A stretch of 64,000 nucleotides of DNA from Curvularia sp. ZM96 (GCA_022457065.1 JAJGBQ010000002.1:1302001-1366000); one strand, 5' to 3'. Shown: positions 1 to 12,900, counted from the stretch's first letter. The notes: a model not told the origin generated them from the sequence alone. Numbers and translations are program-made.

Positions 1-1454
1 GGAACGTGTGTGGTCAAAAGCGAGCTGAATATAAGACAGTTGAGAAAGAGTGAATGCAGCCACACGTGTTCGGTACAGAGTAACCTGGGTGCCGGAATAG
101 ATTGCAAGCGGCTGCGGCTTCTTATAGTGCCTCTGCCTCGGTGCTAATTCCTCCACGATACAACGGACTGCTGTGCATCATGAAGACATAAGCCTTCTGA
201 GATTTGACTTGGCTATGCATGCCGAATAGTGCTCACGAGCGAGACGTTGTAGATTAAATTTCGCGCGCTAGGAACACATGGCGTTGAACAGATCAACACT
301 TTCCCTGTTCTAGCCCAGAGCAAGTGCGTGAAGAAGCCGTTATCCCCGTGGAGGATTTCTCGGAACGAAGCTAGAGACGAGGAGGCGAGGCAAACATGAT
401 TCTACTGGCGGGTTACCTCTGGCATATGTGACTTGGCTTGGGTGTCAGGTACCAACCCAATCAAGGCCATGGAATACCTTTGCCAAAGACCTAAGCTGTT
501 GCAAAGTCGAAAGAAAAAACCGCCAAAGCGGAGCTTCAGCATCCTGCAATAACTTTCACAAAACACCTTCTGCCACAAGCCATGATTGGTGGTAATAAGA
601 ACTTGTTTGGTATCCTCGTCTCGGATTGAATACACGCACGTGACCTCCACCTGTCGGCACCGAAGTGGGAGCAGAAGCCTGTACCATCGGAGAAATTAAT
701 AAAACCTTCATATAGACATGGCCGGGTTGTCGGTCCAGACGAGTGTGTCACGACAGCCACGAGGGACTGCGGCTGCTTCGACATCAAGCTTCTGCAAGTT
801 GATTGGAATGCGGCCCGAGGCATGGACAAAGGGAATGACGCATGTGTAAGTGGTTTAGATTGCAGTGCACTAGGCGAGGTCTTGGCCCTAGCGGTCGAGA
901 GCGAAACAAAAAAGGATTTCGAATCATAGTGGTCTAGAGGCGGTAATGCACAATCAGATGTGGAAAGGCGTACAGCATGGCTTTGCATATCTGTTCTCGC
1001 TATGCATTTCGGTCCTGCTTCTGCTGGGAATGAGAAATGACGTCAAAGTACTTTATCAGTTGCTTTTTCCAAGTCAAACGGTTATGGTGTTTGAAATAAC
1101 ATAAGCATGTCTCATAAGGCCATACCTGACTGGTGAACCTTCACATGTTTTACTTGCGTTAGTGCTCACGCTGGACTATTCCATGCAGTCTCGGCGGCCA
1201 CTGGGTGCCTGTATAGCGTATTGGCAAAACCGTCGGATGTTGGATACGCCTTGCCATTGCATCCCTGTACTTGGACATAATCGGCCAAGCATTGGAAGGA
1301 CCCGTCAGAACTCTGAGAATAGATATTAACACAGCTGCATGGGAATAGCCTGCAACCCGTCCATAAACTCCTGGCTACAATCGGAGATATGAAATTTTCC
1401 AAAACCATGCCCTGAGCTCCGAGAATATCACGATCTAGCCATCCTTTTCGTCCC
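1..1454. other. intergenic, no supportable gene
   Basis: No recognisable gene lies here. Two short stretches look slightly protein-like: a + strand frame open from 630 to a stop at 927-929 with a Cys-Gly-Cys cluster, and a minus-strand frame at 1166-1408 with several cysteines. Neither has a signal peptide or a family I recognise. The second starts only about 50 bp past the clathrin light chain stop, so it most likely lies in that gene's 3' UTR. Confidence 0.5.
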
Positions 1455-2357
1455 CTAATATCCAGTTGCGCCAGGTGCCTTTTCGTCCTTCTTCAGACTG
1501 AGCAGCAACTCCCTGAACCGCGCCTTGTCGCTACCTGACGCACCGCCCTTGGTGCCCTTTCCGCTCAGGTCAACCAACTTAGCGATGCGCTCCCAGCTGG
1601 TACCGCCTGCAGTAGTGTCGTCTCGGTTGGCAAGGAACTCCTCTGCCTCTTTCCGTGTCTTGGCAATCTCCTTCTCCTTCTTGTTGTTGTAGTTCTCATA
1701 GAAATCATCAATGTTTTGCTGTGCCTCCTTGATGGTCTGTTGCTTGCGCTCGTTGGCTACTTCGTCACGGTGTTGAATCTGAAGCTCGCGGCGCTCGCGC
1801 CACTCACGAATAACATCGGGCTCTGGTGAGTCCGACCGCTGGGGTGTGAATGATGGAGCTGGCTGACCAGGGAGGAATGGCAGGTTCGATCCAGTGATGG
1901 TGCCTCCAGGGGCCATGTGCTGCTGTCATCAGTACAGTTTCCACTCGAAAACACACTTTGGCAACACGTGTTACTAGCAGAGACTATCGCGAATTGCTTA
2001 CCTCGTTGGTAGTGTCAATGGCGGGAAAGGAACTCTCGAAGCCGCTCATCTCCTCGCCACCAGCCTGAGCCTGGCTGAAGCCTCCGCCCAAGAGGTCGTC
2101 GTCTCCATCCTCAACCGTGGCTGCCCGGTCGTTTTCTGAAGCAAACTGATCCGCATCGTCGCCGAGGAGAGCGCGTTCACGAGAGAGAAAGTCGTCGGCA
2201 TCGGTAGCGTCGCCCACAAGGTCGAAGTTTGTTGAATCACCGCGCGCTTCGGTCTGGCCTGGAGGCATTCAGTATTGGGTTGCGGAGCTGCTTCGGGGGT
2301 TCAATGGCTGAACTCACCAGCATCAATCTCGTCTAATGAAGGAAATCGGTCGGCCAT
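1455..2357 (-). CDS. clathrin light chain (3 exons)
   Basis: This is the clathrin light chain, which binds the hub of the clathrin heavy chain and regulates coat assembly at the trans-Golgi and plasma membrane. My exons on the minus strand are 2357-2318, 2258-2002 and 1922-1455, joined in frame to give 254 residues. The N-terminus MADRFPSLDEID leads into an acidic region, then the conserved FESSFPAID segment at the end of exon 2 and PGGTITGS at the start of exon 3. A charged coiled coil (about residues 120-195, WRERRELQIQHRDEVANER onward) is the heavy-chain-binding part. The C-terminus contains TSWERIAKLVDLS and RFRELLLSLKKDEKAPG, diagnostic of fungal light chains. Donors are GTGAGT and GTAAGC. 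The last acceptor is a tandem CAGCAG, so one Gln is optional. The start is divergent from the CID gene, 408 bp away. Confidence 0.95.
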
Positions 2358-2765
2358 TGTGAATGTGAAGTTGCGGCGAGTATGTGTCAGGGAGGCGGCG
2401 ATGAGATTGGCGGCGATTGATTGTTTCCAAGTGTCTTGTTGTGCAGTCGAGCATTGCTGCCGTCACCGCGGCCAGGAGCTGGCTTGGCACGCGCCCAGAC
2501 ACGTTTAGCCCCCATAGCTGTTAGCGTTCCCGAGCTCTCCATTACCTTCTACGGGTCTCTTCTTTTGCATTTCTCTCTCCAACCACTCATCATCGTTGTG
2601 GTCACAGGCACTGGAAAACTCCAACTTGCAAAACTAGGAGCATTTTCATCATCACCATCGCCAAAATCGCGTCCTGCGGAGTCTGTGTTGTCAGGAGTGA
2701 CTTGTGTGTTCGGTCGCGTGCGAGCCTCTCAATAGCTGCAACAATTATTCGTGAAGACATTAAGC
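2358..2765. promoter_or_regulatory. divergent promoter between clathrin light chain and CID gene
   Basis: This 408-bp gap separates the two divergent start codons at 2357 (-) and 2766 (+). Both genes encode general cellular functions, so a shared constitutive promoter is plausible. I cannot point to a specific factor site. Confidence 0.5.
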
Positions 2766-4254
2766 ATGGCCTTTACTGAGGACAGCCTCAAGGCGAAGCT
2801 CTCATCGCTCAACGAAACCCAGGATGCCATTTCGACGGTCGGTCAATGGATCCTCTTCCACAGGTAAAGCCTCACATGTTTGCGGGCATTGCATTGCGAC
2901 ATTGGTGCAGACATCATACACCCGACTGCATCCTTGAACATACCCAACCCGCATGCGCGCGCGTCTATCGCACCAGCAAGGCTAGAAACCAGAAGCTAAC
3001 AAGAATCCGCCCAGACGACATGCCGAGCGTATCGCCGCCGTATGGCTTCAGCGCATGAAAGAGTCGACACCAAACAAGAAGTTGGTGTTGATCTATCTCG
3101 CAAACGAAATCACCCAAACTTCCAAGATGCGCAAGAAGGAGGAGTTCCTCAGAGCATACGAGCCCATCCTCGCCGAAGCAACCACCGTCGCCTACAAAGG
3201 CTCCCCCCACGAGATACAGAACAAGATCCGGAGGGTAGTCGAGGTCTGGCGTCAGCGAGCCATCTTCAACCCGGCCGTACAACAAGCTATCGAGAGGTCG
3301 ATTGATGAAATAGACCGCACTAAATCTACGCGAAAGCCTGCTCTCGGTGGATCCCTCTTCTCCAGCTCAGCTGTTCCACCGGAACTCTCTTCGGTCGCAC
3401 CCCTTGCAACCTCCCTCCAGAAGGCGGATCTCGCGACTAAGCCTGCTGTTACCGCCGCGAACCAGGACTACGAGAAGCTCACGAACCCGAACGCGGCCAT
3501 CCCCTCCCCGCCCATGCATGCGGCAGGTCTTGCTGCCCTATGCAAGAAGCTAGCACTGGCCGAAGGTGCTGTCGCAGAAAGCATCAAGGCGCGAAACGCC
3601 CTCATCGCTGGTCTGGAGCAGCTCCTCGAGACGAACAAGACAAAACTCGAACAAGAGGAGGCACAGGCTGCAGACCTGAAGACCCGCAAAGAGGCCATAG
3701 AAAGCCGGAGGCGCGAGGTCGAAGAGGCTATCCTCAAGGGCTTATCAGCCGCCGAGCAGAACAAAATTTCAACTGCGCCTCTGCCTGTCGCCACTACTTC
3801 ACCCTCAACTGCGACATTTCCCACTGGACAAGGACGACCTGAGGTCGAAGAACTTACTCCCCCACCAATGGAGTCTTTTACACCGACAGGATCTCCCCAG
3901 CAGGTACCAGCGCCCAAAAATGATCCGGTGCCTGATATTGGCGACGATGTCATGCCTGAACCTGCTGCCCACCCCGTTGTACCAGAAGCAGCGCCTGCAC
4001 CTGGTCACCACACCACACAGCCCGATTTTGCGACCACAATGGGCGAGCCGAACCAGCATGTAGCCGCTGATCTTCTCAAGAGCCTTCAACACGCTCGACC
4101 GGGTGCCGACGGTGCTGCGTACGGACACCAGGCCTATGAGAATGCGCACAAGAAGAGGAAGACAAGCAGGAATGCGGCCGACGATGATTTTGCGGCTTTT
4201 GCAGGCGATAGGGACATGGCTGGTATCGATGATAACTTTGCTGAGCTGATTTGA
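2766..4254 (+). CDS. CID (RPR) domain protein, Rtt103-like transcription termination factor
   Basis: This is a CTD-interaction-domain protein of the Rtt103/RPRD1 family. Members bind the Ser2-phosphorylated C-terminal domain of RNA polymerase II and help termination and 3'-end processing. Exon 1 is 2766-2863 and exon 2 is 3015-4254. The GTAAAG...CCCAG intron joins FHR to RHAERIAAVW, giving 445 residues. The CID covers about residues 1-135, with recognisable segments QWILFH, PNKKLVLIYLANEI, and KIRRVVEVWRQR near its end. A coiled coil follows (about residues 205-285, rich in Glu/Lys/Arg heptads), matching the Rtt103 and RPRD layout. Next comes a proline-rich acidic stretch, then a basic patch KKRKTSR that may be a nuclear localisation signal. 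The Rtt103 assignment is from layout and motifs rather than an alignment. It is convergent with Cdc37 downstream. Confidence 0.9.
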
Positions 4255-4825
4255 TCGGAGTTAAGTCTGAGTGATATGTGTACCTGGAATCGGATGGGAG
4301 GAACGAAAGTCTTTTGTTTTTTTGTTCAGGTTTGCTTCGTCAGCAGGTTTTATATGCTTGTATATCTATTTGATGTGGGACTTGGTACAAAGTACACGTT
4401 TGCTGTGCCCTTGCTTTCAATGCTTTGGTGCAACACGTCCCCTTTCTCCTTTCTCAAGGCGGAAAGCAATTATCAGGGCGGCACTGCAGGTTATTTGCAG
4501 GCAAACAATACGACGAGAGGTCAAAGGAAGAGGAGGCAAGATGGAATTATAATGCAGATCCGAGTCATAACCTCCTCGCACTCTTTTTTCTCTTTTTTTT
4601 TGTGGACTGAACTTTGCTGTATTCGTAGATTCATTCAGAAAATGTCAGAACAAAAGAATAATGTACAAATTACATTAAAGTTCTCTGTCATCAACTCATA
4701 TGTGATACCCATTCACGCTTTGACGACGCTCGTTTTTTTTATCAATGTACAACCCGAAAGGAAAGAAATACTGAGAGAACAGGAAACGAAAACAATGAAA
4801 GGAAGAAAGCGGAAAATCGATATTC
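4255..4825. other. convergent 3' flanks (CID gene / Cdc37)
   Basis: This gap of about 570 bp between two converging stop codons is AT-richer than the genes, with T-runs near 4590-4605 and 4733-4740. It probably holds both 3' UTRs and poly(A) sites. I see no gene in it. Confidence 0.5.
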
Positions 4826-6423
4826 TCACTCCTTCCCGCTCGGCATAGCACGATTCTTCTCAATCTCACTCATAACGCGCTGACCCTCCTCAGTCGTAGC
4901 ATCAATAACGCCTTCTTCTAAACTCAACATACCGCCCTGACCCAGCTTCTCCACTACCTCTTCAGCCTCATCAACACTCATCTTGGCCAGCACCTTGTTC
5001 ACCTCATCCAACTTGCCACTCTCAAGCGCACGCTGTAAGCCCGGTGGGAACGACTCAAAAATCTGCCTTGCCTGTACTTCGGCCTCTCTTTCTTGCGGGT
5101 CCGTCGCCGTTGGCTCCTTGGGCGGGACAGAAATATTGATTTGAGTGTTGGGGTCCACAGCGTGGAGTTGGATCTGTTCAACGCCTGCACCTTCGCCCTG
5201 AGGGTTCTCGGCGCGCTCCTTGAGGATCTCGGCTGCGCGCGTCTTGATGCGGTGGTATGTTGAGTCAACATCGTCGTTGAACATTTTGCCTGCCTGATGG
5301 TCTTTTGTTTGAATGCGCTTGAAGAAGAGCTCGACACCTTGTCTGCCGCCGAGTTGACGACAATACTGCAGTAGCAGGCCTTGATGTACGCATTGTCTTG
5401 CGTGCTTGGGCTTGCCGTCGAGTTCAGAGTTGAAGGCTTCGACTAGGAGGCCGTCGGTCTCCTTCTCCGAAAGGATTTCTGGGTGCTCCATGAGGAATTG
5501 CAGACAAGCGTACCAGTCGCCTGCTTTTATCTTGGCGAAGGATTGTGCGAGGGGAGAGGCGGTGATGTCGTCTTCGTTGTCTCCGGTCGCAATAGTCCCT
5601 TCTTCTATGTCTGCATCTGCACCAGAAGACTGGCCCGTGTCTGATCGTGTGGCACTCGGCCGTTGAGGATTGTTGAGTAGTTCTACTGTGGTTTCCTTCT
5701 TTGCGGCTGTTGACGAGGATGCTGCTTTCTTCTTGTCGTCTTCGCCCTTTTTCACATTGGAGTAGTTGAATCCTTCGTGAAGGTCGTCGCTGGTGATGTG
5801 TCTCTTCTCCTCCTTCTCTAATTCCGCCAATTTTGCAAGCAATTGGCTCTGAAGATCCTGTATCCGCTCCTTCTCTTTCTCCAGGCCTCTGATAAACAGG
5901 GTGTATCTTGGCTCCTCGCTCTTTTGCTCATCAATATCCTTTTTCACTGCATCTACAAGACTCGCCATCATCTGTGGGTATGTAGGCTTGTCCTTGATAT
6001 GCTCATGCACGCCTTGGGGAGGTGTTGGTGGCCTGTCTGCGCCGCCGTCTTTGTCACTCTTCATGTCCATCATGCTCTCCATCATGGCCTGAAAGACGAG
6101 CTGATCATCGCTTGCGCCGCTGCCCTCTGCCTGCTTGTCCTTGTGCGACTTGAGCGCGGTAAGAAGGCGATCGACGCGCTCGGTGAGGCCATCGTTGATG
6201 ATGCGCTCGTACTTTAGCGTTTTTATTTGGTGGCGGCGCTGTTCGCGTTCCTGGTGAATCTGGGCTTGTTTCGCGCGGATAAATGACTTCTTGTCGACAT
6301 TGGGGTGCACTTCGATGTCGCTGTCATCGGAGAGCTCGAGAGCGTCCTTGCTGAGAGTCAGAATCTGTCGTGACAGCGCAGGAACTACGCAGTACTTACC
6401 CACTTGCTGTAGTTGATCACCAT
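4826..6423 (-). CDS. CDC37: Hsp90 co-chaperone Cdc37
   Basis: Cdc37 is the kinase-specific co-chaperone that loads client protein kinases onto Hsp90 in the cytosol. I place a 24-nt first exon at 6423-6400 encoding MVINYSKW, a 53-bp intron (GTAAGT...CAAG), and exon 2 at 6346-4826, giving 514 residues. This start was chosen because the Cdc37 family begins with a tyrosine-serine-x-tryptophan segment followed directly by the CK2 site. Here Ser14 sits in ELSDDSD, then HPNVDKKSF, exactly as in yeast Cdc37. Reading through the intron to a longer frame would need a non-ATG start and loses this N-terminus. The central region contains the conserved block LKAGDWYACLQFL-like (here AGDWYACLQFLMEHPEI), part of the Hsp90-binding module, and the C-terminal helices end in VMSEIEKNRAMPSGKE. 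It is co-directional with Cft2, 513 bp upstream. Confidence 0.96.
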
Positions 6424-6936
6424 TGCGGATAATGACCGGTTCGCGTACTGCAGTGCTATGTTTGTTGTTGTGGTTCGAAGCTGGACTTTGTTTGGGACTG
6501 CGGGGTGGTTGAAGTGGGATGTCGCGGTCGGACCACAGCGCGTCATCGAGAATGTTCGACAAACTTCACTTTCGTTCCATGTCTCCACGGCACAATAAGG
6601 GCAGCAACAAGCATATCATTAACACGTGAAGAAGCTTCAGTAAGCCAAACAAAACAATGTTGCACTCAACTTTGATGTCATTTTATCGCTGTAGCATATC
6701 AAAAAGCCTGTTCCCACTAGGTATGACTTGGGACAAGGTGTGATAGGTCAAGATGTGTTTCCCTCACTGTGAAGTAGGAAGGTAATACCAGATTATCAAT
6801 AGCTTGTAGATTGTATAAATGATTCGTAACATGGAAGTTCGGACAGAAACGTTTGTAGAGCTTCCTGACTTTGTCCAATATAAGATAACGCCTCGCAAAC
6901 CATCTACCTACCCACCAATTCTCTCTGTCATGAACC
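6424..6936. promoter_or_regulatory. Cdc37 upstream region / Cft2 3' flank
   Basis: These 513 bp separate the Cft2 stop from the Cdc37 start on the same strand. They must hold the Cft2 3' UTR and the Cdc37 promoter and 5' UTR. Short frames here look like chance. I see no clear motif. Confidence 0.45.
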
Positions 6937-9900
6937 TTAACCCCCAGCGACCACAGCCAAGCCTTCATAAATTTGTCTCCTCACGCGCGAGAATGTCGCC
7001 GCATCGTTGGTCCTTGGATCGAAATTGCCATATGCGCCGCCATCAATTTCAATTTGACCTGTAGCCGTCTTCCTTACCGCCACAGTGCCATTGACAACTA
7101 AAACACCCTCACCACGGAACTCAGCCTGCATGCCATTGGCATTCATGAGCTTCCTGAGATCAGCGAGACGCAGGTCGCCCACGTGGAAGGGCTGCGCGAC
7201 AGAGCGAACTGCCGTTGCCATATTGGCAGGGACAACGTCGAGGACAGGTGTGTCGTTGTTATTATCACTCGAGACGGGGATAGCGGGAGCATCCAGACGG
7301 GCCTTCTTCTTTGCAGGCGTGTCGGCTTCTTCTTTCACTTCGGGCTCGAGGCTTGCGGCTGCAAGGCGGCCTGTGATGGCCACAACGCCCATGCCACGGA
7401 CATTTTGCCAGCGTAGATTGCGCACCATGCTTCTACTGAGCTTGACAGTCCAGGCGTTAGTGTCAACGCTGGCGTTAACCATCATGCCTACTGCTGGTGT
7501 AAAGACATCAATGGCACTGGCAGAATCAGTGTTAGCATTCAGCGCTATGCGGCTGATCTCTGCAAGCTCCAGAGTCTCGCCTTGTTCTCCGCCGACGAAA
7601 ATCAGCTTTCGCGGTTTGATCAGTGGAATAAGCTGCTGGATTGTGCGGCGATCGTGTAAACCCGAGAAGTCGACAAACGCTATCCGACACCGGATCTCGA
7701 GCGTCTCCGACTCGATAATAACCTTTGACGGACCCTCCACCTTATCAGGGTCTTCCTCTGGCTCACTATCCGACTCTTCCTCTTCACCTTCCCGGCCTTC
7801 CCTCTCTTTCCGACGCTTTTGATTGGCAGTGGTTTTGACGTTGTCAGTGTTATTGACTAGGTCGTCCCATCTCCTCTTCTGACCAACAGCGTTTTCTTTC
7901 TTCGCATCCTCACCACGAAGTGCCTCTCCAGCCGTGTTATCCTCCTCTTCAGCACGCGCAAAATCCTCTGGGCGAATGAGTTCGCCAAAGTCATCTGTCC
8001 GACGTTTTTTTGCCTGAAACGGAAACATCCTCTCTTTACCTTTCTTACCTTGCACTTCATAGTCGTAGACATTCTTGCGGCGGATAAGTACGTTGACGCC
8101 GAGCTCAGCATCTGTCATACCAAGCTTGTTGCGCGCATGCTGCAGAGCGACGGTTGCATTCAAAGCTTTTCCGCGATACCCATCGCCAGAACCCTCTGAA
8201 CTTTCCGATTCAGTCGATGATCGATCATCCACTACGTCTGCTGATGTTTCGAGCAGAGCTGCATTGTCTCCACCCATAGTAGTTTGTCGCTGCCTTTGGC
8301 TTGCAAGGAACTGCTGATAAAGCGGGACTTCATCACCCTCTAATGCCACTGCCCGTACTGTTTTCCATGGCACCAGGTCGCCTGAAGTATCAACTACAGC
8401 AGCAGAGGGTGCATCCTGGCCTGATGATGTGTTACGCTCATTCCACAGGTCCCAGAGATATCTACCGAGCCCCTTTTGCTGAGCGCCCAATTCACCAGAT
8501 CTTTCTGTAAGAATAACCAGGTTCTTCTCATCAGAGGCCAGACTTCGAAGGGCATCTTTTGAGAATCCCCACTCGAGTGTGGTGTCACTTGCCAGTATCA
8601 CACGCGGTTCAGAAGCGGCAAGCATCCGAGCTACGCGTGTCTTACGCTCCAGCAGCGTAATGTGCCTAAAGTCGAAGGGAATTTTGGGTCGATCCTCGTC
8701 CTTCCCACTCTTGTTCTTTCGATCCTGATCTGCTGCACTTGCTTCAAATTCCTTGACGATGCCCTCCGCCATCCACTCCAGCATACTCCGTACATACCGC
8801 ATAGTTGCACCTCCTGTCCTGCTTGCAAGATATATCTTTGCGTTTTTCAGAGGACTGTTCGTGCCATGCTCTGCTGTCTCCCGATGCCAAGTCTCTTCAA
8901 GAAGATATGCCAGCTCGAGAATACGGGCACTGGAGTCTGAAGGGATCAAGACGGTGCCGCCATTGGCTACTGTATCTCGTATCATTTCGACCAATGCTTC
9001 GTCTCGCTTCGTGGGCGGCTTGGCGACCTTGACCATGTTGGTATTTCTGCTACTGCAGATCAAGGCAGTTGGGCGACGCAGTTGTTCCAAAACTTCTGAG
9101 CCGCCGGTACCAGGACCGCCGAGCCACGCAGCTCCAGAGAGGACATGCTCCCTGGCCTGGTTCCAGTCGACAGCATAGACAACAGATTCCATGCCATGCT
9201 GAATGTGCCATATTGAGCCTCCTAATGTATGTCCGGCGCTGTATGCAGTGATGGTGAGACCGTTTAGCGGCGGCGAATGAGGTGAGGGAATGGGCTGATG
9301 TGGTTGTGAGTATCGCAGCGGGTTTATGCGGGCAAAGTAATCAGCAATCTCCTGGGCTGTGGGGGCCTGGAGAAGGATGTTGGGGTTCTTGCCGCCCTTC
9401 AGTGCGGACGAGAAGGAATATGCCGATTCATTGAGGGCTTCTGTAGGGATGATCGAGGAAGCAAGGGGCGTCGATTCATAGAGGTCCTGCAAGAGCGTCC
9501 GGCCGAGTGATATGACAGGATTGGTGGCGTAGACGGGGATTCGCGTGAATAGAGGAAAGTTCTTGCAGCAGTGTACGTAGGCGCCGAGATGCGCCGTGGT
9601 CGCATGCGTGAGAAGGATGAAGGATAGTGTAGGGACATGTCTGGAGCATCATGGTTAGTTGAGTTCTACATATATCGTGTGTATGTCTACGAGTAGCTTC
9701 TGCAGCGGCTGACTGTCCCGTCTCTTGGGTACATATGGAGCTCAAGATGCAATGTACAAACACTATCTGCACTGATTGCGCCATGCGCCCAGGACCTACC
9801 TCTCGATTTCTTTCAGTTGCTCTACGCTAAAGTCCTCATCCCATCCGACATCTATGAGGATCTGTATCCCACCATCGAACTCTAGCAGTGATTGTGATGC

Positions 9901-9945
9901 TGGCGACGAGCTTTGCGCGCCCAGAAGAGGTGTGAAGTTGAACAT
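6937..9945 (-). CDS. CFT2: cleavage and polyadenylation factor subunit Cft2/CPSF100
   Basis: This is the CPSF100/Cft2 subunit of the cleavage and polyadenylation machinery, the inactive partner of the endonuclease CPSF73/Ysh1. Exon 1 is 9945-9800 and exon 2 is 9640-6937, with a 159-bp GTAGGT...CCAG intron, giving 949 residues. The N-terminus MFNFTPLLGA and ILIDVGWDE matches the family. The metallo-beta-lactamase motif is degenerate: where active nucleases have HxHxDH, this protein has THATTAHLG, lacking the central His and Asp, as expected for CPSF100. Next come the AYSAGHTLGGSIW segment and the beta-CASP domain (PSDSSARILELAYLLE, VILASDTTLEWGFS). A long acidic/basic insert with KKRRTDD and EEESDSEPEEDPD stretches precedes the C-terminal part. 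That part carries the conserved LIPLIKPRKLIFVGG and a basic KKKARLD signal. Confidence 0.95.
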
Positions 9946-12900
9946 CTCGACAGTCGCTAGTAATCTAGATGTAGGCGACTGTCGCTATCCAAGCGCATAG
10001 TGTCACGTCCTGGGTCGGAGTCGCGAGTCGGTGATGTTCTTTGATGGGTCTGTACATCGGTGAGGCTTGACGACACGCGTCTGAGCGCGACTGCGCCCGG
10101 CGAAAGGTTTCTCCGCTGCTCCCGCCCGGTCAGCTCAAGTTCTGGTTGCACAACTTCAAAGCCAAGAACATGGCTGAACGTCTTCTGATCTGCTCTCATT
10201 GAGTGTTGAGAAGTATACTTTCACTGCGTCGAGAGCGGAGAAAAACAGTGCAGCATCAATTGCAGAATTCTGCCCGGCACAAGTATCAGGTATGTGAAGT
10301 CGAAGCCGAATTGGAAAAGAGGCCGACTAATGCAATTTACCACCAGGCCATTCTTCCATTTGTAATTCCTAATTGCGCCGTCAGCGCGCTTCCGCAATTA
10401 GAAACTTTCCATTGCAAGAGTCATGGCTCGGCTCAGGATCCCTTTGTGGAGAAAATAAAAACAAAAGGCTACAGATGGTGATAATATCGCTTGGAGGGAG
10501 TAAATTGGAATGGTAGTCGATCATCCGCCCGCACACGCATGTGCTGGGAACGCTAGGATGCTGCGTGTTTCACCCACGACTGCCGGCGGCCGGGATTGGA
10601 CGCAACAAAGGGCTTGGGAGCGGGCTGCGAGTCCTTGAGGTGTGGCTGTGAAAGTGTCCTGGCTGCTGCATGTGCTGTCCAGAAGGCCTTGGTGGCATCT
10701 CGAGGCGGAACTTCGGAACGAAGCTGGTATGTTGTACGTACACGCCAGCCCACCCGCAGACTGCAGCTTTCGCTTCGCCCATCCGACCGTCCGTATCCCA
10801 GCTCATGTGAGGCTCTCCTGATTGATCATGCCAACGCAACAACCTGGAAAAGACGTCATGACAGGTGTCAAGAAGCACCATGGTTTTCCCTGGCACGGCA
10901 ATGCTAGTCGTTAGTCTTTCCCACTCCGCCCCAGAAGTCTCTCGAACCTCGCTCAACAATTGCTGCACATGCAGCTGCTGTCTGCAGCCATCGGCAGCGT
11001 CGACCTTGCTAGCGAATGGAACGGCATGGCGATCCCAAGTGACCCCGCAGCCTATCCCTGCCGCTAGTTGCTGCAAGTCATTCGCCGTGTCTCCTCTCGG
11101 CTGCGTGCGTCCGTCCGTCATTTTCAAAACCGCAAAAACGGGCTAATGTCCGTCACCCACCTTGGATGCCGCCGTCAATACGCAGGGTCGTAGAATCTGA
11201 CCCCATCTTTATCTCCCCCCTTCAAACAGCCACAGCGCTTTGCCCCAAAGTCTGTGCTGCGTCATGACACTCGTCAGCCACGGACATTGAGTCCCAAAAG
11301 AAGCTGATTGCAAACTGGAAACGGCAAGATCGAGCCAGTGTGGGTCGCCTAGCTCCACATCGCGATGAGACGGCGGAACCCAAGACTTGATACCATTTAC
11401 CGATTCATGCTGGATGAGTGGCTTTGGCAGCTTAATTCGCACTCAGCAAGTTGGCGGCAAGCTCTCCCAAAATAGTTAACGCCGTCGATGAAAAAAACGC
11501 CACACTATGCTGCCCAATTCACAGCTTGTTTGGCGAGGGCTGTCAATATACACAAGGCGTACCCAGTATGTTCATGTACGGATCATGTATGTACACATAC
11601 GTGCACACACGGAGACACACACGCTCCTGCACTAATCGGCGCGGCAATTGTCCTCTGCTCTCAACCCCGTCAAAGCTTTCGGCTGGGACCGAGGAGGTCA
11701 GGTCAGGGTACTGCGGAAGCCCGTCAGGAGCCAGCGCTGGGAGCGTGCCCCCTTTGTGCCCGTCGTCCCGCTCCGGCCGAAAAGTAACCACAATCCCAAT
11801 ACGCAGGGAATGCCATCGCGCAAAACACTACACATGTATTCGTACAATTTTGAAAAAACAAATACCCAGAGCCCTTTCAGGATAGTCAATGTTTGACTTG
11901 CCATGCAGCCAGACGGGAACAATGCTCGTCAATCGTGCCCAAAGCAGCACTAGATTGCAGGCGCGCGCTGGATGCTAACTCGCTGACACGCGTCGTGATT
12001 GCGGGGACAGTGCATGCAAGCTTATGACATCTCGAACAGACTTTGGCCGGCCGTTGCTCGCTGGACCTACCAGGCGCGCTGTCGATGTGAGGATCCCCTA
12101 GGCGTCGCCGCCATCCCTGGAATGTGGCTTGCCGCTGGAAACACTCAACACAGCCTGGTCGACTATCGGCGTGTTATGATCGACTTTGCTCCTGCCACCC
12201 AAGAACGCTCTAGAGCCGCAGAATCGTGTCCGATTCGACCAGCCCACAAGCGTGGAGTAGTAGCGTCGTCAGGTCACACACGCAAAGCATCGTGGAGATG
12301 TAGCACGATATGCTGGGCGTCTGAAAGTGGGGCACCTCATCGACTAAGGGCGCCTTAAGTGCCGCGTAGTTGCTAATCATATTCGAGCTCGGCCATGAAT
12401 TGATGGTGTCTGCGTGGTGACAAAATAAGCAGCAGATCGAGAAGGGTGCCAAAAACATGACGAGCCGACCTTGGCTGTCAGCAAGTGGTCAATCCAAAAA
12501 GGTATCGGATGTGTGCGTGCGAGGGCATACTAAGGCGTTCACACACAACCTGCAGCCCACCCCCTGCTGCTGCCGGGTCACCAGCTTCGACGCTGAGAAC
12601 CTTGTGCAGCCAACGAGAAGCGTGAAGTGGCTAGCAGACGAGCGATGCTATGAGGCCGCTCTAGAGCGATTCATGCACGATTCGATACACACACTAGGAA
12701 CATCACGTTTCAATGCTTCATCAGGTTTTCCAGCAACCTCCAGACAATATAGCGTTCGCGCCGGCAACGGGCAACCCAGTCAGCTGCAGCTTTCCGATAC
12801 GATTCACAGCTGCGGTTGACACTGTTCTTTGCCTGCCCGGTGCTCTGGCTGCCAGCGTCGGTCGACTCTCTGCTTTAAGTTGATGGCGGCCCGGGGTCAT

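Noticed and set aside
1166..1408. Small Cys-containing minus-strand frame as a secreted effector
   Set aside because: It has no signal peptide and starts about 50 bp after the clathrin light chain stop on the same strand, so it is probably 3' UTR.
6424..6562. Longer N-terminus for Cdc37 read through the first intron
   Set aside because: It needs a TTG start and destroys the conserved N-terminus that the spliced form restores (MVINYSKW joined to DALELSDDSD).
7085..7822. 245-codon + strand frame
   Set aside because: It is antisense to Cft2, whose frame has clear family motifs across the same bases.
10570..11127. 185-codon minus-strand frame upstream of the first zinc-cluster gene
   Set aside because: No recognisable domain and no splice or neighbour support; the region is GC-rich, where long chance frames are common.
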